Shown here in pieces: positions 1 through 4,777 of a DNA stretch of 5,719 nt; position 1 is the first letter of the stretch, and every line of letters starts with the position of its first letter. Location of the stretch: positions 1 to 5,719 of the forward strand of contig JAIEPI010000189.1 of NCBI GenBank assembly GCA_019749855.1. The letters are read 5' to 3'. The stretch is from Rickettsiales bacterium (GTDB lineage: Bacteria > Pseudomonadota > Alphaproteobacteria > Rickettsiales > UBA998). The translations under genes were made by a program, and so were the position numbers. The notes under the pieces are model-generated. The model saw only the letters and a list, made by a program, of their open reading frames with translations, ran no database searches and was not told where the DNA came from.

Positions 1-444
1 TATTTCAGTGACGCGTTCGTACACAGAGCAATCATTACGATTGCTTTATTCCCTGTCTACACCCATGCGCAAAGCCTCAATCTCAGTTTTCCTGAGATAG
101 ATAATTACTCTCAGCAAAATGATGACAGAATCTTTCTGCACTATGTTCCTGATAGCACCAAGCTGATGGATGTGTATGTGGAGGCGGGCGATACCGAAGA
201 ACGCCGTCATATCTATTTGCGCCCCAATGACCTCGACCGTGTGAGGGACGCACCTTATAGTTTTCGCAGCGGCATCAATTATAGCCTTAGCGATGCGCTC
301 AGTATGAACTTCGATGCGCGGCGGCGGCGGCCTGAGCAGAGCGTGCGATTGTCGACGGAAAATGATAATGCGCGCTTGCGACCCAATGCACGTCCGTGGG
401 AGTTTCGAATCAGCGTGACCTATGCATGGGGCAAAAAAAACTAG
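1..444 (+). CDS. Small exported beta-rich protein, 5'-truncated by window edge
   Basis: Frame 1 is open from the first base to a TAG at 442-444 (147 visible codons). No ATG, GTG or TTG occurs in frame before ATG 166, so the true start probably lies just left of the window. The first residues read as a Sec signal peptide: a hydrophobic stretch (AIITIALFPVY, about residues 10-20) ending in THA-QS, a good signal peptidase I site after visible residue 23. ATG 166 would discard this signal, so I do not use it. The mature part is about 124 residues with alternating polar/apolar segments, for example SFRSGINYSL and the C-terminal WEFRISVTYAW. These look like amphipathic strands, so an outer-membrane or periplasmic beta protein is plausible. 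Four CGG codons in a row (319-330) give an RRRR stretch. I do not recognise the family. It converges on the deaminase-like gene, with 17 bp between the two stop codons. Export is fairly likely; function is unknown. Confidence 0.6.
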   Translation, partial: YFSDAFVHRAIITIALFPVYTHAQSLNLSFPEIDNYSQQNDDRIFLHYVPDSTKLMDVYVEAGDTEERRHIYLRPNDLDRVRDAPYSFRSGINYSLSDALSMNFDARRRRPEQSVRLSTENDNARLRPNARPWEFRISVTYAWGKKN

Positions 445-459
445 CCTCTCGCATGGCCA
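433..459 (-). terminator. Weak intrinsic terminator candidate for the deaminase-SLOG gene
   Basis: Read on the minus strand just after the TGA of the 815-residue gene, TGGCC (459-455) can pair with GGCTA (446-442) across an 8-nt loop, with one G-U pair. This is followed by a G and a run of eight T (440-433). The T run is the complement of the AAA AAA AA codons that end the opposing gene. The stem is short, so the call rests mainly on position and the U-tract. Confidence 0.35.
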
Positions 460-461
460 TG

Positions 462-2909
462 TCACATCAGTGATTTTGGACTACGAGTTAGCCCCCCCCC
501 TGCCAATACCTCTCGTGAGAGGCTATCAATGCGCAAGGTACTGGCCTGATACGCAGCCGCCAACTCGGCATCATTGAGCGGCCGCATAAACAAATGGGGC
601 TGGTGGCGATAAAGTGCTGCCGCTAACGCCTTCGCATCTGGCGCTGATTGCTGTGGCATGACCGCCGCTTTGTCTTGCGACGCACCTTCCGCGCACGAAA
701 CTAGAACGATCGGCAAATCGGCGTGCTTCGCGTTCAAAATCACATCACGGGTGAACGCGGCCCCGCCCGCAACCACCACGATACCATTCGAGGTACTGGC
801 AAGCCTGACCAGTGCTTCCGACACGTAGAGAAATCCGCGTGTAATCAGTTCTGCATGGGTGAGATGCGGAGCAATGGTTTGCATACGCTCGCCAATCAAC
901 TCCTGCCAATGCTCTTCGGTAATTAAACCCAGCACATCATATGGCTTTGCCTCACGTTGCCTGAGTGACTTGGCAAGCTCCGCCACCACGCCACGTTCCT
1001 TGCCTCGGCCATGCACAAACATGACTTTCTCGGGATTCAGTAGATGTGCCATCAGATCAATGGCAATCGCCGTTTCACGCTGACTTTGCGCTGACATGCG
1101 CTGCCAGCTATTACCCGATGCACCCGCCAGCACGATGGGGGTGCGCCCTTTAAACTTTTGCGCGACTTCATTAGACGTCACCAACGTGACGGGCAGGTGC
1201 TCAGGCTTGATAAAAAGTGTTTTTGGCACTGTGGAGGTCAAGGGCGTTTTAATGATCTGACATTGCTCGCTCAGGTGACGCACAAAGCCGGTGGGATCAC
1301 GGGAAAACTCAGGAAATTCAGCGATGGCTTGCGAGAGTTTCTGTTGGCTATAATCCAACTGGCGCTGCATCAGTTTTTCCTGCGAGCGCTTTAACCAGAG
1401 GATACCTGCCTCATCCAGCAGACCAGCGACTGCGCTTAGCCCTAATTGCTGCGCGGAGGTGCCATAAATTCCGCTACCATCCGTACCCAACACAAAATCA
1501 ATGCCATGTCGCAGGCAGGCCGCAAACGGCAGTTGCTCCAGTCGGTCCATGTTGTTGAGCGCGATGTTGGAATCCGGATTAAATTCTAACACGCATAATC
1601 CCTCAACACCAAGTCGGGCGGCGAGCGCCAGACTCTTGTGATCCAGCCCATGCAGTGCATGCCCGACACGCACACGCACTTTATGCTTCAAGGCAAGCTG
1701 CAATACCTCATAGACGTTATCAGGGTTTTTGGCATTCTCTCCCGCATGGACGCGCAGGGTAAACTCCGCGTGAGGTGCGCTCGTTTTTGTCCATAACGCC
1801 AGCGACTCCAGCTCATGCATCAGGTGCGAAGTTTTGTTGGTTTCATAGCCAATGATATCGGCCCCCACGATGTAAGGGCTTTGGGCAAGCGCCTTGGTTT
1901 TCTCCACCAGCGCATGCAGCTCATCACGGGGCAAGGTTCGCGGAATCCCAACCAAGAAGCGTAAATCCACGCCGTATTTTTCTTTTACACGCGCCACCGC
2001 ACGATGAATAACCGCCAGATTTTCCGGCTTCTCGATACCTGTCATGGTAATTTCGGCGTAGCGGACACCCTGACGTGCGTAATTCTCACCAATTTTCATC
2101 AAACTGGGCAACAGCAATGAGGTTTGCTTGGCCAGCGGATAACGGAAGCGATAACAGGTACGCTCCATATCCGCGAACGTACACTGACGATCAAACGGTG
2201 CATCCATTGCGCAGGCCAGTCGTTTTCGTACCGTATTGGATAAATCAGCCACCGCGACGGCTTCCTCCATGTTGGGCAGATGCGCTTCTTCCGCCGCCAT
2301 AGGCTGAAATTTGATGCGCTCCACCAGATCCGGCAGTGGCTTGGGCAACTCCGCATCGGTAAAACCCAGCTCACGCAACAAGCGCAGCGGATAGGCCTGA
2401 TGATGCCCCGCGGCAATGTGCAGGAGATCGCGCCCTGATAGCTCACCCGAGCTGTGCGTATGGAAATCCGTAAACACGATGCCTTTTGCATCCACGCCCG
2501 CAAGTCGCGGATACGGCACTGATTCGGGAAACTCGCCCATTTGCCGCAACTCAGAAATCGTCAGTGGCATACCATGCCCAGTCCAAGGCTCAATGTGCGA
2601 CGCATGCACTGTCGTCGTGGCCTTACTGACGCCATGGATCGCCAGCGCCATAGGTTGCGGGGCCGTCGCACGTCTGGCTATTTCGCCCTCCGCCAGATGC
2701 GCCGAGCGCTGATGCAGCAGGACAGGCTGACCATCCAGCGTGATGGAAATCAGCGAATTCAAGCGCGGTAACAGCGCAGGGCCGCTATGCTCCGGTAATA
2801 TTAGCTTGACCGCAACTCGCGCCGGATCATTCAATAAACGCACCTGCAGGCGGCAATGACGGGGCACATCCAGAAAATACGTCGCCACGGAAGAAGAAGC
2901 AGTGCTCAT
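462..2909 (-). CDS. Adenosine-deaminase-like metallohydrolase fused to a SLOG/LOG-like Rossmann domain (815 aa)
   Basis: This is a multidomain cytosolic protein with no signal peptide or membrane segment. Residues 1-145 form a strand-rich N-terminal region that I do not recognise. Residues about 146-505 match the adenosine/AMP deaminase TIM barrel: HTH metal pair (H150, H152), VGADIIGYE (348-356, like the ADA VGxDLxGxE strand), HAGE (388-391, metal His and catalytic Glu), RVGHALH (414-420, catalytic His 417), FNPDSN (443-448) and TDGSG (476-480, metal Asp 477). Typical ADAs are about 330-360 residues, so this protein is more than twice that size. Residues 505-532 are a charged, possibly coiled-coil linker. 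Residues about 588-775 look like a SLOG/LOG-type Rossmann fold: PIVLAGASGNSW (591-602), FVHGRGKERG (631-640), GIVVVAGGAAFTRD (709-722) and PIVLVSC (733-739). The GG-containing loop is a degenerate form of the LOG PGGxGTxxE motif. The predicted reaction is metal-dependent deamination of a purine nucleoside or nucleotide, with the C-terminal domain as a possible nucleotide sensor. Gly478 replaces the usual second Asp. An in-frame TAA at 2919-2921 fixes ATG 2909 as the most upstream start. Deaminase fold: confident. SLOG call: moderate. Substrate unknown. Confidence 0.85.
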   Translation of the reverse strand: MSTASSSVATYFLDVPRHCRLQVRLLNDPARVAVKLILPEHSGPALLPRLNSLISITLDGQPVLLHQRSAHLAEGEIARRATAPQPMALAIHGVSKATTTVHASHIEPWTGHGMPLTISELRQMGEFPESVPYPRLAGVDAKGIVFTDFHTHSSGELSGRDLLHIAAGHHQAYPLRLLRELGFTDAELPKPLPDLVERIKFQPMAAEEAHLPNMEEAVAVADLSNTVRKRLACAMDAPFDRQCTFADMERTCYRFRYPLAKQTSLLLPSLMKIGENYARQGVRYAEITMTGIEKPENLAVIHRAVARVKEKYGVDLRFLVGIPRTLPRDELHALVEKTKALAQSPYIVGADIIGYETNKTSHLMHELESLALWTKTSAPHAEFTLRVHAGENAKNPDNVYEVLQLALKHKVRVRVGHALHGLDHKSLALAARLGVEGLCVLEFNPDSNIALNNMDRLEQLPFAACLRHGIDFVLGTDGSGIYGTSAQQLGLSAVAGLLDEAGILWLKRSQEKLMQRQLDYSQQKLSQAIAEFPEFSRDPTGFVRHLSEQCQIIKTPLTSTVPKTLFIKPEHLPVTLVTSNEVAQKFKGRTPIVLAGASGNSWQRMSAQSQRETAIAIDLMAHLLNPEKVMFVHGRGKERGVVAELAKSLRQREAKPYDVLGLITEEHWQELIGERMQTIAPHLTHAELITRGFLYVSEALVRLASTSNGIVVVAGGAAFTRDVILNAKHADLPIVLVSCAEGASQDKAAVMPQQSAPDAKALAAALYRHQPHLFMRPLNDAELAAAYQASTLRIDSLSREVLAGGGLTRSPKSLM
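492..500 (-). repeat. G9 homopolymer near the 3' end of the deaminase-SLOG gene
   Basis: A run of nine C on the plus strand (nine G on the coding strand) encodes three glycines ten codons before the stop. Loss of one base would put a TAA directly after the glycines. Gain of one would give Ala-Asn-Ser and then TAG. Slippage or a sequencing error here would therefore change only the extreme C-terminus (LTRSPKSLM). Confidence 0.9.
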
Positions 2910-2944
2910 GCCACCACTTTAGCACAAAGCTGCGCCGCATCCAA
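2909..2944 (-). promoter_or_regulatory. Possible promoter abutting the deaminase-SLOG start (leaderless arrangement)
   Basis: On the minus strand, TTGGAT and TAAAGT are separated by 17 nt, and TAAAGT (2921-2916) ends exactly six bases before the ATG. A transcript from it would begin at or next to the start codon. There is no Shine-Dalgarno sequence at a normal distance; only GGTGG sits immediately before the ATG. The match to the sigma-70 consensus is partial (about 3/6 and 4/6), so this is a weak call. Confidence 0.25.
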
Positions 2945-3042
2945 TCACGACACACGCTCCCTTCACATTACAGGGTGCTCACACGTATGGAGATATGACC
3001 CCAGCCGCGCTTAAATTTGAATGCTCGATATTAATACTTCAT

Positions 3043-3046
3043 GGAG
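3043..3046 (+). promoter_or_regulatory. Ribosome binding site deciding the start of the glycine-zipper gene
   Basis: GGAG lies seven bases before ATG 3054. The upstream in-frame ATG at 3021 has no comparable site and would add eleven residues (MLDINTSWRII) that do not fit the family N-terminus, which normally opens close to the 'GIFNNRQEA' strand. Confidence 0.75.
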
Positions 3047-3053
3047 AATCATT

Positions 3054-3548
3054 ATGAAAAATACAGCAGGAATTTTTAACAATCGTCAGGAAGCCAGTAA
3101 AGCCATTGCCGATCTGGTGGAACGCGGTTTTGAACCGAAAGCACTTAGCTTGCTGATGTCCGATGAAACACGCAAGGAACGCTTCCATGATGAATCCATC
3201 AGCGATGAAACCGCCAAAGGCGGCCTCTCCGGTGCGGCTATCGGTGGTGTGCTGGGCGCTCTGCTCGGTGGATTGACGGCGATTGGCTCCTTGACCGTGC
3301 CAGGCGTAGGCATTCTGGCGGCTGGGCCATTAGTGGCGATTCTCACGGGTGCCGGTGCCGGTGGCACTATCGGTGGCCTGAGCGGCGCGCTGATTAAAGC
3401 GGGTTTCTCCGATCATGACGCGCGTCATTTTGAGGACAAAATCGCTAAAGGGGACGTGGTGCTGGTGGTTCACATTGATAATGAAAAAGAACAGCTGGCG
3501 GCCAATGAAATCCTGCGCGCGCACAACGCCGTCATTGAAATGGCGTAA
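3054..3548 (+). CDS. Glycine-zipper membrane-associated protein with general-stress-protein-17M-like N-terminus
   Basis: A 164-residue protein. Residues 1-35 (MKNTAGIFNNRQEASKAIADL... GFEPKALSLL) match the beta-alpha-beta pattern of the 'general stress protein 17M'/YflT-like domain, in which a strand 'xxGxFxxxxEAxxAIxxL' is followed by 'Gfxxxxisll'. Residues 56-117 form a long Gly/Ala-rich stretch with GxxxG spacing (GGLSGAAIGGVLGALLGGL, then TVPGVGILAAGPLVAILTGAGAGG). This is a glycine-zipper region that could insert in or pack against a membrane as two helices. Residues 118-164 repeat an alpha-beta pattern (FSDHDARHFEDKIAKGDVVLVVHI... EILRAHNAVIEM), as in the C-terminal half of such proteins. 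Family members are often stress-induced; their biochemical role is not established. I found no EcfG-type general-stress promoter (GGAAC-N16/17-CGTT) upstream. The gene is divergent from the deaminase-SLOG gene across about 144 bp. Family call moderate; reading frame confident. Confidence 0.85.
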   Translation: MKNTAGIFNNRQEASKAIADLVERGFEPKALSLLMSDETRKERFHDESISDETAKGGLSGAAIGGVLGALLGGLTAIGSLTVPGVGILAAGPLVAILTGAGAGGTIGGLSGALIKAGFSDHDARHFEDKIAKGDVVLVVHIDNEKEQLAANEILRAHNAVIEMA

Positions 3549-3653
3549 TGGTTAGCTTGTACATGGCATGAAGCCCTCAGCGGGTGAAACGGTATTTTTT
3601 AGCCGTTTTGCCTGGCTGGGGGTGGTTTTTGTCATGCAACTGTCACATGGAAT

Positions 3654-3662
3654 TGCTATAGT
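3654..3662 (+). promoter_or_regulatory. Extended -10 promoter immediately before the glycine-rich ORF
   Basis: TGCTATAGT fits the extended -10 pattern TGn-TATAAT with one mismatch. The hexamer ends six bases before ATG 3669, which puts the expected transcription start at or beside that ATG. No good -35 box is present at 16-18 bp (TTGTCA at 3629 is 22 bp away), which extended -10 promoters tolerate. Confidence 0.45.
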
Positions 3663-3668
3663 GTAGTT

Positions 3669-4097
3669 ATGGATTCAGGTTCACGAATGTATGCAATGGG
3701 CGGTGGCGGTGGCGGTTCAGTCATGGCCAGCGGCTCTGAGCAGGGTTTTTCCGGACTCGTGGATCAGAGCAATTTGCTGGCATTTTGTCTGCCACATGGC
3801 GCGCAAAGCATCATGGAGTGCCGTCGTGGCGGAGCGTTTGATGCGAAACTACCAGGCCTTCTCAATTTTGACGCGCCTTTATGCCCCAACAACTTGAATC
3901 TTGGTGGTATTTTCGATCAGGTGGCGCAAATCCTTAAATCCAGCCCGATTACGACGGGTGCGATGAACTATGGTGAGTCAGCCACGGGTATTGAGCCAAT
4001 GTACCACTATGGGCAGGTTAATATCAGTCCGAGTGCTGGCTTCGACCACGGACTGGGTGGCTTCGGTAAAGCTGGCCCTGCGGAGCTTGGGGCTTAA
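3669..4097 (+). CDS. Unrecognised glycine-rich hypothetical protein (142 aa)
   Basis: An open frame of 142 codons ending in TAA, with codon choice like its neighbours and no large competing frame, so it is probably real. I do not recognise the protein. It has no evident signal peptide or membrane helix. The N-terminus carries a run of six glycines (11-16) made by three tandem GGCGGT hexamers at 3699-3716. The middle is mixed (FSGLVDQSNLLAFCLPHGAQ; IFDQVAQILKSSPI) with three cysteines at 40, 51 and 72. The C-terminus is again Gly-rich (GFDHGLGGFGKAGP). The start is uncertain. ATG 3669 lacks a ribosome binding site and would be leaderless given the promoter in front of it; ATG 3687 has a weak AGG seven bases upstream. 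It stands alone between the stress-type gene and rpmB, each of which has its own signals. It may be a lineage-restricted gene. Confidence 0.6.
   Translation: MDSGSRMYAMGGGGGGSVMASGSEQGFSGLVDQSNLLAFCLPHGAQSIMECRRGGAFDAKLPGLLNFDAPLCPNNLNLGGIFDQVAQILKSSPITTGAMNYGESATGIEPMYHYGQVNISPSAGFDHGLGGFGKAGPAELGA
3699..3716 (+). repeat. Three tandem GGCGGT hexamers
   Basis: Three perfect copies of GGCGGT encode Gly6 in the hypothetical protein. Being in frame, gain or loss of units would alter only the glycine linker length. Confidence 0.85.
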
Positions 4098-4134
4098 ACA
4101 TCCGAATAGATGCGCAAATCCCTGATTTCTCCTG

Positions 4135-4163
4135 TTGACCTTTGCTAACAACGCCGCTAATAA
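4135..4163 (+). promoter_or_regulatory. Sigma-70-type promoter of rpmB
   Basis: TTGACC (4135-4140) and TAATAA (4158-4163) are separated by exactly 17 bp, a good match to the vegetative TTGACA/TATAAT consensus. Transcription would start near 4170, leaving a leader of about 30 nt before ATG 4200. This suits a strongly and constitutively expressed ribosomal gene and separates rpmB from the upstream ORF. Confidence 0.7.
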
Positions 4164-4199
4164 AGCTTTCCTTTCAAATTCAAAAATGACGGATCAGTG

Positions 4200-4505
4200 A
4201 TGTCCAGAACCTGTGATTTACTTGGCACCAAGGTGCAGTACGGGAACAAGGTTTCCCACTCTAACCGTAAGACGCGTCGTCGTTTTATGCCCAATATTCA
4301 GCCAATTTCGCTCATCAGCGACGCGCTGGGAGCCACCGTTCGCCTGAAGCTGTCGGCTGCGACCATCCGCACGGTGGAGCATAATGGCGGGCTGGACAGC
4401 TTCCTGCTCACCACCTCCAACACGAAATTGACGGAGGAAGGCACCCGCCTGAAGCGCCGCGTGAAGCGCGCCCTCCTCTCCAAAGAGGCCCCAAAAGCCG
4501 CCTAA
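4200..4505 (+). CDS. rpmB: 50S ribosomal protein L28
   Basis: A 101-residue protein of the large ribosomal subunit. The sequence opens MSRTCDLLGTKVQYGNKVSH, matching the L28 family pattern MSRxCxLTGKxxxxGNxVSHxxxKTxRRFxPN. It continues with KTRRRFMPN, LISDALG, and RTVEHNGGLDSFLL, a signature of alphaproteobacterial L28. The length fits that clade, whose members are longer than the 78-residue E. coli protein because of the C-terminal extension. The C-terminus is Lys/Arg-rich (LKRRVKRALLSKE), as expected for rRNA contact. I start at ATG 4200, with GGA at 4191-4193 as the ribosome binding site. A GTG one codon upstream is in frame but would give an atypical Met-Met start. The usual N-terminal zinc-type cysteines are incomplete: only Cys5 is seen here. 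Single-gene transcription unit, with its own promoter and terminator. Confidence 0.97.
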   Translation: MSRTCDLLGTKVQYGNKVSHSNRKTRRRFMPNIQPISLISDALGATVRLKLSAATIRTVEHNGGLDSFLLTTSNTKLTEEGTRLKRRVKRALLSKEAPKAA

Positions 4506-4530
4506 TAGATTGCCATTGAGGGCATGATTT

Positions 4531-4564
4531 AAAAGAAGCAGCTCTCGGGCTGCTTCTTTTGTTT
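4531..4564 (+). terminator. Strong intrinsic terminator of rpmB, probably bidirectional
   Basis: A perfect 12-bp stem, AAAAGAAGCAGC (4531-4542) with GCTGCTTCTTTT (4549-4560), encloses the loop TCTCGG and runs into TTTTGTTT. The A-rich left flank gives a U-tract on the other strand too. It lies between convergent rpmB and cobT and could stop both. Confidence 0.9.
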
Positions 4565-4570
4565 AACTCA

Positions 4571-4596
4571 CTCCCCCTCACAGGGAGAGGGTTGGG
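4571..4596. repeat. Short CCCCCTCACAGGGAGAGGG intergenic repeat
   Basis: CTCCCCCTCACAGGGAGAGG followed by GTTGGGG resembles a dispersed purine/pyrimidine-biased intergenic repeat that I recall from many proteobacterial genomes. Recognition is from memory; a copy count in this genome would settle it. Confidence 0.4.
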
Positions 4597-4623
4597 GTGT
4601 GGCGGGATGACATGCCTTACTCT

Positions 4624-4699
4624 TCGTCATCCTCGGGCTTGACCCGAGGATCTAAAGCCACCTGCGAGGGGATCCTCGGGTCAAGCCCGAGGATGACGA
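4624..4699. repeat. Perfect 29-bp inverted repeat of nested palindromes (alphaproteobacterial REP/BIME-like element)
   Basis: Bases 4624-4652 are the exact reverse complement of 4671-4699, separated by 18 nt (4653-4670). Each arm is itself a hairpin: ATCCTCGGG and CCCGAGGAT, 9 bp, around a 5-nt loop (CTTGA on the left, TCAAG on the right). The core CCTCGGGCTTGACCCGAGG is a familiar dispersed intergenic palindrome in alphaproteobacteria. Transcribed, it would fold into one long stem or two short ones. It lies downstream of cobT and could stabilise or process the 3' end of that message. Confidence 0.9.
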
Positions 4700-4726
4700 G
4701 TATTATTACAAGTTTGAGTCAGCCAT

Positions 4727-4765
4727 GCCTGCCCGCCGAAGCCTTGGCGAAGGGGGAAGCGGGGG
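4727..4765. repeat. GC-rich CCTGCCCGCCGAAGCCTTGGCGAAG-type repeat, partly degenerate
   Basis: The block CCTGCCCGCCGAAGCCTTGG and following GCGAAGGGGGAAGCGGGGG resembles another dispersed intergenic repeat, usually with a CCCGCC...GGCGGG stem. Here CGCC (4734-4737) pairs with GGCG (4746-4749), and CCCGC (4732-4736) could alternatively pair with GCGGG (4759-4763). The right arm looks mutated. Identification is from memory. Confidence 0.4.
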
Positions 4766-4777
4766 TAAAACTAAAAC

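Larger units (their letters stand above)
4506..4777. other. rpmB-cobT intergenic region (272 bp) without a credible gene
   Basis: The gap between the convergent rpmB and cobT stops holds only the terminator and three repeat elements listed separately. An open frame at 4597-4797 reads through the repeats and ends inside the end of cobT. Its peptide (SSSSSGLTRGS..., ILGSSPRMT) is the well-known translation of this type of palindrome and not a gene. Confidence 0.8.

Noticed and set aside
46..465. Minus-strand 139-codon open frame overlapping the stop of the deaminase-SLOG gene
   Set aside because: Its ATG overlaps that stop (ATGTGA), which could suggest translational coupling. But the peptide is rich in Ile/His/Arg without family features, and the plus strand here encodes a convincing signal peptide and amphipathic strands.
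723..2771. Several plus-strand and alternate-frame open frames (67-134 codons) inside the deaminase-SLOG gene
   Set aside because: All are shadows of a strongly supported coding frame. Their peptides show no domain features.
3021..3053. Eleven-residue N-terminal extension of the glycine-zipper protein from ATG 3021
   Set aside because: No ribosome binding site precedes it, while ATG 3054 has GGAG at ideal spacing and fits the family start.
2910..3053. EcfG-type general stress promoter before the stress-like gene
   Set aside because: I looked for GGAAC with CGTT 16-17 bp downstream and found none. The AT-rich TATTAATA at 3029-3036 has no matching -35 element.
3587..3608. Possible terminator hairpin after the glycine-zipper gene (AAACGG / CCGTTT)
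   Set aside because: The stem is only six pairs, half of them A-T, the loop is ten bases and there is no T run after the stem.
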